The position numbers were made by a program, and so were the translations under genes. Under the pieces are notes generated by a model that did no database searches, was not told the DNA's origin, and saw only the letters and a program-made list of their open reading frames with translations. This document shows, piece after piece, positions 1-8,560 of a DNA stretch of 64,000 nucleotides. This DNA is from Hyphobacterium sp. CCMP332 (GTDB lineage: Bacteria; Pseudomonadota; Alphaproteobacteria; Caulobacterales; Maricaulaceae): NCBI RefSeq assembly GCF_014323565.1, contig NZ_CP058669.1, positions 124,001 to 188,000 on the forward strand, written 5' to 3'. How positions within the stretch are numbered: position 1 is the first letter of the stretch; each line of letters begins with the position of its first letter.

Positions 1-69
1 AGAATTTTTGCCAAGCCTTTCATCATCAAGCCTCCGATTGCGACGTCCCTGATGCCGGAAAAGGGCTAG
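1..69 (+). CDS. 3' end of an unidentified gene cut by the window edge
   Basis: Frame 1 is open from the first base to a TAG at 67-69 and encodes 22 residues ending in PEKG. There is no start inside the window, so only the tail of a gene is visible, if it is one. It precedes the protease gene on the same strand by 149 bases. No family can be assigned from so short a tail, and chance openness over 22 codons is quite possible. Confidence 0.35.
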   Translation, partial: RIFAKPFIIKPPIATSLMPEKG

Positions 70-218
70 CAAAACGAATCTGTATGGAATTTGAACGACA
101 GGTTCAGGAAAGATACGGGACGAAGCGCTCCATCGTTTTGGCGGCACGTCGTCATGGACCGGTCCTCATTCTGCAGCTAGTTTGTCGGCCACAGGGGCTG
201 GGTTTTTCGGGGCAAAAG

Positions 219-1916
219 ATGCGGGTTCTTTCTATTGCAATTCTGGCATTATCGATTCTGACGTCGGGCGCGCTGGCCGCCGACGAGGCCGGTCAGATGT
301 CTGCCAGCGATATTGGTCAGTGGTTGCGCATCGTGCAGGACAAGCCGGGCATGACACCGGCGACCGATATTCCCGCCGATTTCCAGGGCGATGATAGTTG
401 CCGTTGGGCCAACGACAATGAATGCGATGACCCGCGGTATGGCACCGGAGCCTGTGAAATAAACACTGACCATTCTGATTGTTGGCGCATTCTCACCGAT
501 GCCGAAGACGATAGCTGCCAGTGGGCCAATGACGGCGAGTGTGATGAGCCAAGCCTCGGAACCGGCGCATGCGTCCAGGGAACCGACCGGACCGACTGCG
601 CCGACGTGGCCTTCCTTCGGTTCCAGACAGACAGTTGTGCAACGGCTTTTGACGATATTTGCCAGGAGGAAGCGCTAGGCGGCGATGGCAGCTGTGCGCC
701 GCGAACCGACCGCGCGGACTGCCTCGGACGCGAACGCCCGATGACCCTGCAAGGCCATCATTTCGGCAATGACGACCGGGTCTCCCTGAATACCTCGATT
801 TTCCCTTGGGCCGTTGTCGGCCAGATCACAATGGATCAGGGTGGTGCCTGTACGGCGACGCTCATCGGCCCTGATATTCTGGTCACCGCCGCACATTGCA
901 TTCTCCATGAGGGCCGTATTGATGCCCGCGGCGAGTTCGAAACGGGGACCATGCTCGACGGTGATACGCCCACAAGCCAGATCATCGATTATTACTTGCC
1001 GCCCGAGCAAACGCGGAGTGGAACGTCGACCGCGGGCGATAGCGGCCCGCATGACTGGGCGCTCTTGCGGATCAATGATCGCCTCGGCGATCAGCTCGGC
1101 TGGGTGGGGATTGCCTCCTATGAGGCTGATATCTGGCGCGACGGGCAAGCCCCGTCGCTGGAGACTGTCGGCCTGTTCCAGCTGGCCGCACAGGCCGTCG
1201 CCATAGATGACGCCGCGCCGGAACAGGATGCTGATGAAGCCCCGGCATTTGCGGCAACGGGATGGGTGCAGGCGAATTTGCCGCTCGTCCTGATGGGGGC
1301 GGGCCTTTTGATTTTTGTGATTGGCATTGCCGTCGGCAACAAGGCGGTGCGGATCATCCTCGGCCTGTCGGGATTGGCCATGCTGATCAGCGGCGGATAT
1401 CTTTTCCTGATGCGGCCGGCTGCAGCCAGTTCAACCGATATCGGCACCTTGCACGAGGCGACCGGCAATGGCGGCAAAACGCCGCCCGCCGCAGCAATAC
1501 CGGCGGTATTACCTGCCCCATTGCAGGCCTATGGCGAGGCCATCCTCTACCAGGCCGGTTATAGCTATGACACGGGCGACAATCTGTCCGGCAATATCGG
1601 CTGCGTGGTGGAGACGGTTTATGAAAACAACACGATGGCCCACCAGTGTGACACCGTTCAGGGAGATTCCGGCTCCCCCCTGTTTGTGGAACGGGACAGG
1701 CAATTCTATGTCATTGCCACGGACTCGCGTTATGGAGAAAGCGAAGCAGGGCCGACCCGAAACATCGCGACCCGCTCGGACGCCTGGGTTCCGTTCTATG
1801 AGGCTTTCGCCGCGGGCGAGATCGGTGAAGGCAGCCCCCGTCCACGTGGCCCCGGAAAGCCGGGCGAAGGGCAAGACCCGGATGCGCCGGTGATAGGCAA
1901 GGCAGAGGACCAGTAA
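219..1916 (+). CDS. Membrane-anchored trypsin-like serine protease with Cys-rich repeats
   Basis: The start at 219 is chosen because it opens a signal peptide (MRVLSIAILALSILTSGALA, cleavage before ADE); the frame extends upstream to 84 without signal-like sequence. Residues about 58-168 hold three Cys-rich repeats of the form DDSCxWANDxECDxP...C..TD..DC, reminiscent of LDL-receptor class A modules. An S1-type protease domain follows, with TAAHC (His226), HDWALL (Asp279) and QGDSGSP (Ser484). His-Asp spacing is normal, but about 205 residues separate Asp and Ser, roughly twice the usual distance. The excess contains an acidic linker and two hydrophobic segments (about residues 350-402) joined by a short loop carrying K and R. 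Both catalytic halves would therefore lie in the periplasm with a membrane hairpin between them. The substrate is unknown. It is followed 2 bases later by a YhhN gene. Confidence 0.88.
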   Translation: MRVLSIAILALSILTSGALAADEAGQMSASDIGQWLRIVQDKPGMTPATDIPADFQGDDSCRWANDNECDDPRYGTGACEINTDHSDCWRILTDAEDDSCQWANDGECDEPSLGTGACVQGTDRTDCADVAFLRFQTDSCATAFDDICQEEALGGDGSCAPRTDRADCLGRERPMTLQGHHFGNDDRVSLNTSIFPWAVVGQITMDQGGACTATLIGPDILVTAAHCILHEGRIDARGEFETGTMLDGDTPTSQIIDYYLPPEQTRSGTSTAGDSGPHDWALLRINDRLGDQLGWVGIASYEADIWRDGQAPSLETVGLFQLAAQAVAIDDAAPEQDADEAPAFAATGWVQANLPLVLMGAGLLIFVIGIAVGNKAVRIILGLSGLAMLISGGYLFLMRPAAASSTDIGTLHEATGNGGKTPPAAAIPAVLPAPLQAYGEAILYQAGYSYDTGDNLSGNIGCVVETVYENNTMAHQCDTVQGDSGSPLFVERDRQFYVIATDSRYGESEAGPTRNIATRSDAWVPFYEAFAAGEIGEGSPRPRGPGKPGEGQDPDAPVIGKAEDQ

Positions 1917-1918
1917 TC

Positions 1919-2563
1919 ATGTCAGAGAACCGCTCCGGATTTATTCTGCTCGGGTTGTCGGCCCTTCTGGCCTTCTTCTATCTGATGACCGGCTATGGCC
2001 TGCCGGTCGAGTATCCGGGCACGGTGGCGCTGAAAGCCTCCGGCATTCTCCTGCTCTCAGTCTATGCGGCGCGCAGGAGTGCCTATCTGCTCGCCATGGC
2101 GTTGGCGCTGTCCGCAATCGGCGATGCCATGCTGGCACTGGAACCGGAGAGAATGACGCTCGGGATCGCGGCCTTCGGCCTGGCACATCTCCTCTATGGC
2201 TGGATTTTCCTGCGCATATTGCGGAGCACCGGCGTGCGGTCGCCCTGGGGAGTACCACTCGCCTTAGTCATTCTTGTTTATGGAGTCTTGGTTCTTTACT
2301 GGTTCCAGCCCGGCATGGGCGATTTGCGGGTACCCGCAACCATTTACAACGGCATCATTCTGGTCATGGCGGCGCTGGCCGTACTGTCACGGGCCCGCTG
2401 GCTGGCCGTGATCGGGGCCGTGCTGTTTGTCGCATCCGACAGCCTGATCGCGCTGGACCTGTTCAAGGACTACGACCCGGCCTGGCGCGGACCCGCAGTC
2501 TGGATCAGCTATGTCGCGGCGCAATTCTGCCTGACGCTGGGGCTTGTTAGGGCGCGGCCCTAA
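1919..2563 (+). CDS. YhhN/TMEM86-family membrane protein (lysoplasmalogenase-like)
   Basis: This 214-residue protein is hydrophobic throughout, with about eight predicted membrane segments. It shows the family pattern: a conserved GDAMLAL stretch near residue 67, ASDSLIA near the C-terminus, and small residues lining the helices. Animal TMEM86 members hydrolyse the vinyl-ether bond of lysoplasmalogens; the role of bacterial YhhN proteins is not settled. The ATG lies 2 bases after the protease stop codon, so the two genes are probably co-transcribed. Its last 4 bases overlap the end of the convergent DUF481 gene. Confidence 0.82.
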   Translation: MSENRSGFILLGLSALLAFFYLMTGYGLPVEYPGTVALKASGILLLSVYAARRSAYLLAMALALSAIGDAMLALEPERMTLGIAAFGLAHLLYGWIFLRILRSTGVRSPWGVPLALVILVYGVLVLYWFQPGMGDLRVPATIYNGIILVMAALAVLSRARWLAVIGAVLFVASDSLIALDLFKDYDPAWRGPAVWISYVAAQFCLTLGLVRARP

Positions 2564-3561
2564 AACTCTCGCACGACCGAAATATCGAAGCGGGAATCGC
2601 CCTCCTCGAATCCGGGCAGCGGCTCGAATTCGTGCCGGTACCGCCACGACGCTTCGATGGCCCAAGCCTCGCTGAGCGCTGTGATGAAGGCAAATGTCTG
2701 TTCGGCGCGGGAGGATTCCGCAACCAACACGGTGGTTTCGGAGGTGAAGCGGCTCGTTTCGGTGATCTGCCATTCATAGTCCGAGCCCAGATCCAGCGCG
2801 AACTGGCTTTCTTCGGGACCGGCAATTGGTGAGACATAGCGGATACCGGGACCGGCGCGCAGCACCCAGTTCATAGTCTCCGGCATGGCCGGGCGATAGG
2901 CGATACCGGCGCTGATAAAGGCCGTATAATCGAAGCTGGACAGCTGATCCTGATCATATTCGCCACCGAGAAAAACCGAGAACCGGTTGCCGATATCGCG
3001 TTCGCCACGAGCGTCGACAGAAAGCTGATCGCGCGAGGCGGTACCGCCGGATTCCGAATAGGCATAATCGATACCGGCCTCGAAGCCCCATTCAGCGAGA
3101 TCGCGCGCAATGCCAAGGCCGAGTGAATAATCCTGCTGATCGGAATTTCCGCTATCCACACGCAAGCCTGCGGACAGGCGTCCGGACCAACCCGATATCG
3201 GCTGGAGAAAAAGGAACCCGTCAGCCGCTGGCTCGGCGACATCGAGCGGTTCGGTTGCCGGCGGTTCTGCGGTTTCCGGCAGATCAACGAGCTGATTTGT
3301 GACGCCGACATCTGCCGCGAGGAAGCGATTCTCGGCGAGGCTCAGCCGGTTCGGTGCAATCCCGGCGAGCGCATTCAGCACCGCCGGTGCCCCGCCCGGC
3401 GTGACGCGCGCGATCAGGTCGACCGTTTCCGCAAATCCTGCGTCATCCTGAGTCCGGGCCGCTTCGGCGAGCAGCCGCCGGTAATCCTCTGACAGCGCCT
3501 GACCAAAGGCCGGTGCCGTCACAGCAAGAGACAGAATGACGAGAAAGATACGCAAATACAT
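2560..3561 (-). CDS. DUF481-family outer-membrane beta-barrel protein
   Basis: The 333-residue protein starts with a signal peptide (MYLRIFLVILSLAVTAPAFG, cut before QA). Residues about 125-333 form alternating amphipathic strands with repeated G-x-A/D-x aromatic patterns typical of the DUF481 (YdiY, 'salt-induced outer membrane protein') barrel. The protein ends in VREF, with the terminal Phe expected for BamA-dependent insertion. The region of about 20-110 is helical, with a proline/acidic linker before the barrel. It lies 65 bases downstream of rpoH on the same strand. Function beyond residence in the outer membrane cannot be read from the sequence. Confidence 0.85.
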   Translation of the reverse strand: MYLRIFLVILSLAVTAPAFGQALSEDYRRLLAEAARTQDDAGFAETVDLIARVTPGGAPAVLNALAGIAPNRLSLAENRFLAADVGVTNQLVDLPETAEPPATEPLDVAEPAADGFLFLQPISGWSGRLSAGLRVDSGNSDQQDYSLGLGIARDLAEWGFEAGIDYAYSESGGTASRDQLSVDARGERDIGNRFSVFLGGEYDQDQLSSFDYTAFISAGIAYRPAMPETMNWVLRAGPGIRYVSPIAGPEESQFALDLGSDYEWQITETSRFTSETTVLVAESSRAEQTFAFITALSEAWAIEASWRYRHEFEPLPGFEEGDSRFDISVVREF

Positions 3562-3626
3562 AGGTCCTGCTCCATGAATTATGGAACAGGACCTAGTCCG
3601 CCCGGGGGGAGATGTCGAGCGAAGGC

Positions 3627-4523
3627 TCAGGCGTCTTCAGACACCAGACCTTTTTCGGCCGCGGCGCGTTTCATCGCCTGCTGGAGCTTTTCAAAGGCGC
3701 GGACCTCGATCTGCCGGATGCGCTCGCGCGAGACCTTGTAGACCTCGGCGAGCTCTTCCAGCGTTTTGGGCTCATCGGTCAGCTTGCGTTGCTGGATGAT
3801 GTCGCGTTCGCGCTCATTCAGGTCTGCCATCGCGTCCTGCAAAAGCAGCATGCGTTGATCAAACTCGTCATGTTCGACCAGTTCGGCTTCCTGATTGACG
3901 CCCTTGTCGTCTTCCAGCCAGTCTTGCCATTCGCTATCGCCCTCAGAGCCCTTGAGGGGGGCATTCAGGGACGCGTCCGGTCCGGACAGGCGGCGATTCA
4001 TGCTGATGACGTCGTCATCGGTTACGCCCAGCTTGGTGGCGATGGCCTCGACTTGTTCAGGCTTCAGATCACCATCCTCCAGGGCCGCCATTTTCGACTT
4101 CATGCGGCGAAGATTGAAGAACAGTTTTTTCTGGGCGGCCGTGGTGCCCATTTTCACCAGTGACCAGGAGCGCAGGACATATTCTTGGATCGAGGCGCGG
4201 ATCCACCACATGGCATAGGTCGCCAGACGGAAGCCCTTGTCCGGGTCGAATTTCTTGACCGCTTGCATCAGGCCGACATTGCCTTCGGAAATCACTTCGG
4301 CAATCGGCAGGCCATAGCCGCGATAGCCCATGGCAATCTTGGCCACGAGGCGCAGGTGCGAGGTGACCAGCTTCTCGGCTGCGCCCGTGTCTTCGTGTTC
4401 CCGCCAGCGCTTGGCCAGCATGAATTCCTCGTCTTTTTCCAGCATCGGAAATTTCCGGATATTGGAAAGATAGCGGTTGAGGCCTTCTTCGGGAGAAAGC
4501 GACAGGGAGATTGTATTAGCCAT
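3627..4523 (-). CDS. rpoH: RNA polymerase sigma factor RpoH (sigma-32)
   Basis: This 298-residue sigma-70 family factor directs transcription of heat-shock and proteostasis genes. Region 2 (about residues 50-120) contains EGNVGLMQAVKKFD and the -10 recognition stretch TYAMWWIRASIQEYVL. The RpoH box QKKLFFNLR is at residues 131-139 and separates it from RpoD and RpoS. Region 4 ends with a helix-turn-helix (about residues 250-285: TLEELAEVYKVSRERIRQIE). A GGGGACAATAG ribosome-binding site precedes the ATG. It is divergent from a TetR gene. Alphaproteobacteria often carry more than one rpoH, so this may be one of several. Confidence 0.97.
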   Translation of the reverse strand: MANTISLSLSPEEGLNRYLSNIRKFPMLEKDEEFMLAKRWREHEDTGAAEKLVTSHLRLVAKIAMGYRGYGLPIAEVISEGNVGLMQAVKKFDPDKGFRLATYAMWWIRASIQEYVLRSWSLVKMGTTAAQKKLFFNLRRMKSKMAALEDGDLKPEQVEAIATKLGVTDDDVISMNRRLSGPDASLNAPLKGSEGDSEWQDWLEDDKGVNQEAELVEHDEFDQRMLLLQDAMADLNERERDIIQQRKLTDEPKTLEELAEVYKVSRERIRQIEVRAFEKLQQAMKRAAAEKGLVSEDA

Positions 4524-4692
4524 TCTATTGTCCCCTTACACTCCGTGTTCCAGACCTAGTTAGGAAGCATCCCTGAGCATTGCTAGGGTATCACGGCGAA
4601 GTTATGACATGTGAGCGAAACGCATCGCCCGCAGCTTTGTTTCAACGTAATTGGCGCTTCCGGCAAGACCGGTTCTCCGGCAGATTGGTCCC

Positions 4693-5343
4693 ATGGCACG
4701 TACAAACAGGAAATCGAGGGATGCGGCAGCGTCGAGGGCCGCGCTTGTGGACGCCGCCGGCCGGCTCTTTGCCAGATGCGGGTTTTCGGCCACATCTCTG
4801 GATATGATCGCCTCCGAGACCGGGCTCAACAAGGCCATGGTCGCCTATTATTTCGGTTCGAAGACCGGTCTGTACCAGTCTGTTCTTGACGCCGGTGTGT
4901 CAAAGGTGTTGGCCCGCGTCGACCTTGATGCGCTTGAGGCCAGCCCGCCGGCCCGCCGGCTCCCGGCCTTCGCCAGAGCCCTGGCGCGGAGCTTTGAAGC
5001 TGCGCCTTATTTGCCGGGCATGCTGGTGCAGGATTATCTGTCCGGCACTCAGCAGATGCGCCCGGAAGCCGCTGCCAGCCTTGCCCGCAATTTCGAGGTC
5101 ACGCGGGCGATTGTCGAGCGCGGGCAATTGGCGGGTGTATTTCGCGAGGCCGATCCGCATCAGGTTCACCTGACACTTGTGGGGGCATTGGTATTTTTCA
5201 GCATCACCCGGCCTTTCCGCAATAAAATGCAGTCGGAAGGGCGGCTGCCATTCACCAATCCGGATCCGGAGGAATTCGCTGAATTCGTTGGTGAAATGCT
5301 CGCCCGCGGGCTTGTGGCGGAAAACCCGTCCGAACCCGGTTAG
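4693..5343 (+). CDS. TetR/AcrR-family transcriptional regulator
   Basis: An N-terminal helix-turn-helix (residues about 12-58) contains the usual ALVDAAGRLFARCGF...TSLDMIASETGLNKAMVAYYFGSKTGLY pattern. The remaining ~150 residues are a helical ligand-binding/dimerisation domain resembling the CecR/AcrR type (ALARSFEAAPYLPGMLVQDYL). The ATG at 4693 begins MARTNRK directly before the HTH; the frame is open from 4651, but those 14 residues look non-native. Neither start has a convincing ribosome-binding site. The next gene, 138 bases downstream, encodes a secreted cupin protein, which could be a target, but there is no direct evidence. Confidence 0.88.
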   Translation: MARTNRKSRDAAASRAALVDAAGRLFARCGFSATSLDMIASETGLNKAMVAYYFGSKTGLYQSVLDAGVSKVLARVDLDALEASPPARRLPAFARALARSFEAAPYLPGMLVQDYLSGTQQMRPEAAASLARNFEVTRAIVERGQLAGVFREADPHQVHLTLVGALVFFSITRPFRNKMQSEGRLPFTNPDPEEFAEFVGEMLARGLVAENPSEPG

Positions 5344-5481
5344 ATGCATCATAGCCCGCCTTTGGATGCAGACTGAAAATTTATTTTTCTTTTTAAATAT
5401 AAGCACTTGCCAACGACCTGAGAGTTTAACTAAACAATTGGTGAGTTAGCGCTTGGGGGCGCGATAAACCTAGAGGTCAAT
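5344..5481 (+). promoter_or_regulatory. AT-rich leader upstream of the secreted cupin gene
   Basis: A 138-base gap is conspicuously AT-rich at 5377-5403 (runs of T and A including tttttctttttaaatat) within a GC-rich neighbourhood. The sequence before the ATG at 5482 contains AGAGGTC, a plausible ribosome-binding site. The AT-rich block is the likely promoter or upstream element of the cupin gene. No defined -35/-10 pair is claimed. Confidence 0.4.
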
Positions 5482-6243
5482 ATGTCTGTCTTCAAAACTC
5501 TGATCCCGGCAACTGCCGCGATTCTACTTTCCGCCGGATGGGCGAATGCACAATCCACCGGCACCGCATCCATTCTCGAGCGCTATGCCGCTGACTATGT
5601 CGCGAACGACGTCACGTTTGATGCCGATGAGGAATTCGGTGTCGAGGTCAATGGCGAAATGTGGACGGTTTCGCTGAACCACGAAGCCCGCAGCTATGAG
5701 GTCCGCCCGGGCGATCCGTCGGCACCGACATTCTATTATACGGCGACCGGCGACATTCTCGAACGCATCGACCGCGGCGAGATCAGTGCCTATACGGCCA
5801 TGGCGAAGGCTTTCTCAACGGACGTCACGCCAATGGATATCGGCCTCATGGACGGGGCGGAATTCAATCCGGCCATCCTCACCCATGTATTCCATTTCTG
5901 GACACGGGGCTTCCCGGAAGTCGTCAATTACGCCGAACAGGAAACGCGCGAAGTCCATGGCGGTAATGCGGGCATTATCTATTATCAACCCGGTTTCCGC
6001 TCGGGCTTTGGCTCGGTTTCACCGGGACAGCATGTCAATGAAGATCCGCTCAGCCGCACCAATCCCTTTCCCACGCTTCTGATCGTCACGGAAGGCCGGA
6101 TGACGGCGCGGATCAATGGCGTGGATTCCGAGTTCTCAGAAGGCCATTTCATGATCATCCCGGCCGAAGTCAGTCATGAATTCCTGAACCCGTATGACGA
6201 GGACGCGCACTTCTTCCTCTTCATGTTCGGCGAAGGCGCCTAG
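5482..6243 (+). CDS. Secreted protein with SCP2-like and C-terminal cupin domains
   Basis: The 253-residue protein begins with a signal peptide (cut after GWANA, before QST). Residues about 38-125 resemble an SCP2/sterol-carrier fold: FGVEVNGEMWTVSLN, a 'tatGdileridrGeis' segment and an alternating hydrophobic pattern. This is my inference from pattern only. Residues about 165-250 form a cupin barrel with PFPTLLIVTEGRMTARING and a histidine in AEVSHEFLNP; the first cupin motif is weak in metal ligands. Binding of a small lipid-like ligand in the periplasm is conceivable, but no function is established. The last 4 bases overlap the end of the convergent pseudouridine synthase gene. Confidence 0.7.
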   Translation: MSVFKTLIPATAAILLSAGWANAQSTGTASILERYAADYVANDVTFDADEEFGVEVNGEMWTVSLNHEARSYEVRPGDPSAPTFYYTATGDILERIDRGEISAYTAMAKAFSTDVTPMDIGLMDGAEFNPAILTHVFHFWTRGFPEVVNYAEQETREVHGGNAGIIYYQPGFRSGFGSVSPGQHVNEDPLSRTNPFPTLLIVTEGRMTARINGVDSEFSEGHFMIIPAEVSHEFLNPYDEDAHFFLFMFGEGA

Positions 6244-7232
6244 AACGACTCGAGAAAGTATTCGAGCCGTAACATGTCTTTCGGGGGAGGCGCTTCAAAT
6301 TCAAGCGCCTCTTTCGTGATCGGGTGGATGAAGCCGAGCAGGCGGGCATGCAGGGCCTGACGGCGGAAATCCTTGAAGGCACGGCCGTCATCCAGCTCTT
6401 TCAGCTTGTGTGAGCGCCCGCGTCCATAGACGGGATCGCCCAGCAGCGGACAGCCGATATGCGCCATGTGCACGCGGATCTGGTGCGTGCGCCCGGTTTC
6501 GAGGCGGCATTCCACCTTGGCGGCCAGTCCGCGGCCCAGCATGGCGCCGCCTTCACGGCCATAGGATTTCAGCGTTTCGTAATTGGTAATCGCCTGCTTG
6601 CCGGCAATGCTGTTGCTCTTGTTCACCACCGCCATCTTCTTGCGGTCCGTGTCCGAGCGCGCAATCCGGGTTACAATGCGTCCGGCTCGCGGCTCCGGCG
6701 AGGAGCGCGTAAAGGCTACATAGGCGCGCGTGACGGTGTGTTCGGCGAACTGATCCGCGAGACCGTGGTGGGCAGCATCGGATTTCGCCGCCACCAGAAG
6801 GCCCGATGTATCCTTGTCCAGACGGTGCACAATGCCCGGACGTTCCACCCCGCCAATGCCGGACAGACTGCCCGCGCAATGGTGCAGCAGGGCATGGACC
6901 AGCGTACCGGTCGAATGGCCGGCCGCCGGATGCACGGCCATGCCCGCCGGCTTGTTGACGACGATCAGATGATCGTCCTCATAGGCGACATCCAGCGGAA
7001 TGGCCTCGGGCCTGGGTTCAGCCGCAATCAGCGCCGGTATGGTCACGACATAGACGGCCCGCGCGATCGTCTTGGTGGCCGGGTTCAGGACCGGCTCGCC
7101 GTTACAGGTGACACGCCCGTCCTCGATCAGGCTTTTCAGCCGCGAGCGGGAATAGTCTTCGATCTCGTCCGCCAGCCAGCGGTCGAGCCGCAGGCCTTTG
7201 GTGGTCGCTGTGAGGGTGATGGGGGCGGTCAT
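6240..7232 (-). CDS. RluA-family 23S rRNA pseudouridine synthase (RluD-like)
   Basis: The 330-residue protein has an N-terminal S4 RNA-binding domain (about residues 13-75: LRLDRWLADEI...SRLKSLIEDGRVTCNGEPV). The catalytic domain contains the family motif HRLDKDTSGLL with catalytic Asp139, the VNKPAGMAVHPA segment and GRTHQIRVHMAHIGCPLLGDPVYG. This architecture matches RluD/RluC, which isomerise uridines of 23S rRNA helices such as H69. The exact target uridine cannot be told from sequence. It is convergent with the cupin gene (4-base overlap) and divergent from the redoxin-dioxygenase gene. Confidence 0.93.
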   Translation of the reverse strand: MTAPITLTATTKGLRLDRWLADEIEDYSRSRLKSLIEDGRVTCNGEPVLNPATKTIARAVYVVTIPALIAAEPRPEAIPLDVAYEDDHLIVVNKPAGMAVHPAAGHSTGTLVHALLHHCAGSLSGIGGVERPGIVHRLDKDTSGLLVAAKSDAAHHGLADQFAEHTVTRAYVAFTRSSPEPRAGRIVTRIARSDTDRKKMAVVNKSNSIAGKQAITNYETLKSYGREGGAMLGRGLAAKVECRLETGRTHQIRVHMAHIGCPLLGDPVYGRGRSHKLKELDDGRAFKDFRRQALHARLLGFIHPITKEALEFEAPPPKDMLRLEYFLESF

Positions 7233-7391
7233 GTGCGCGCATTAGCGCAACTTTCCCGCCCCGTCACGTTTGATTGACTTTCCCGGGTCCCGCCGGGTGC
7301 CCGGGCGCGGCCGGCCAATCTGTGAAACGGCCGGAGAAAGGCTGGTCTTCGGGACTGTTCCTGGCTGGCGGAGCGTTCTAGGGTGGACACC

Positions 7392-8522
7392 ATGATGCCT
7401 GATCTCCGTCCCGCCCATGAGCGAGCCGCACCGCTGCTGAAAGCCTATGTTCAGGCCATCACACCGGGCGATACGGCAGCCGATGCCAGTCTGATGGATC
7501 AGGACGGGCGGGCCTTGCGCCTGTTCGAGGACGCCTTTGCCGGCCGGCCGCTCGTGCTCGTCTTCTGTGGTTCACTCGCAGACCCCGCGGTTCAGACGCT
7601 TCTGGGCCGTTTCGCCGCACAGCAGGCCGACCTTGCCAGGGCGAATGCCAGCCTGATCGTCATTACCGCGGATACCGATGCCGGCCGGGCACACCGGCTG
7701 CGCGCTGAAACCGGCCTCACCGCCCCGGTCTGCGGCGATGCCAACGGGGCCGCTTTCGCGCAATACGGCCTGGCCAAAGGCACCGATATTCCCGGACGGC
7801 TGGTGGCGCGCACCGTCCTTGTAACGCCCAACCGTCAAGTGAGGTCTATCATGGATGATACCGGATCGGCCGAGGCCGCCGCAGCGCAGGTCAAGGCGCT
7901 CGCGGAAGAGGCCGCCACGGCGCGCCACTGGATACCGGGCCATGCGCCGGTATTGATCATACCCAACGCGCTTGATCTGGACGATTGCCGTGTGCTGATA
8001 GAGCATTGCGATACGGGCGGCGATTTCGCGATTGCAAAGACCGCCGCGCCTGGCCCTCAGGGCCTGAAACTGCCGGTCAGCGACTACAATCGGCAAGACC
8101 GCATCGACCATGTCATCCACAATCAGGCGATTTTGCAGCGCATCGACCAGCGCCTGCATCAGCGTGTTGTTCCGATGATCCGCAAGGCCTTCGCTTTCGA
8201 GGTGACCCAGCGCGAATCCCTTCACATTGCCCGCTATGCCGGCCCGCGCGATGGAATTGAAATCGGCCACCGCGACAATATCGCCGCCTCCAGCGCCTAC
8301 CGGCGCTTTGCCCTCTCGATCAGCCTGAACGATGATTATGATGGCGGCGCGCTGGTCTTCCGCGAATATGCCGAGCAGGGCTATCGCGGCGCGCCCGGCA
8401 CGGCCCTGGTCTTTTCGTCCTCGCTTTTGCACGAGATCGAGGAGACGACGCGTGGCGTGCGCTACAATCTCATCAGCCACTTCTACAATGAGCAATCCGT
8501 GCAGGAGGCCCGCGGCGGATAG
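7392..8522 (+). CDS. Redoxin-like domain fused to 2OG-Fe(II) oxygenase (prolyl-4-hydroxylase type)
   Basis: Residues about 30-170 resemble a peroxiredoxin/AhpC-TSA fold (GDTAADASLMDQDG...LVLVFCGSLADP), with a lone Cys near the usual peroxidatic position but without the PxxxTxxC motif. Residues about 185-375 form a P4Hc-type dioxygenase with the iron facial triad His293, Asp295 (GHRDN) and His347, and Arg357 as the likely 2-oxoglutarate anchor. The ATG at 7392 is preferred because AGGGTGGA precedes it; a GTG at 7383 lies within this ribosome-binding site. It probably hydroxylates a protein or small molecule. The N-terminal part may sense redox state or be a structural relic. Confidence 0.85.
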   Translation: MMPDLRPAHERAAPLLKAYVQAITPGDTAADASLMDQDGRALRLFEDAFAGRPLVLVFCGSLADPAVQTLLGRFAAQQADLARANASLIVITADTDAGRAHRLRAETGLTAPVCGDANGAAFAQYGLAKGTDIPGRLVARTVLVTPNRQVRSIMDDTGSAEAAAAQVKALAEEAATARHWIPGHAPVLIIPNALDLDDCRVLIEHCDTGGDFAIAKTAAPGPQGLKLPVSDYNRQDRIDHVIHNQAILQRIDQRLHQRVVPMIRKAFAFEVTQRESLHIARYAGPRDGIEIGHRDNIAASSAYRRFALSISLNDDYDGGALVFREYAEQGYRGAPGTALVFSSSLLHEIEETTRGVRYNLISHFYNEQSVQEARGG

Positions 8523-8560
8523 ACGGCCGCCGCGTCACATTCACCTGCAAGCGACAGGCC

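Noticed and set aside
1072-1477. ORFs on the minus strand within the protease gene
   Set aside because: They are arginine/proline-rich shadow frames of a GC-rich gene with no start signals.
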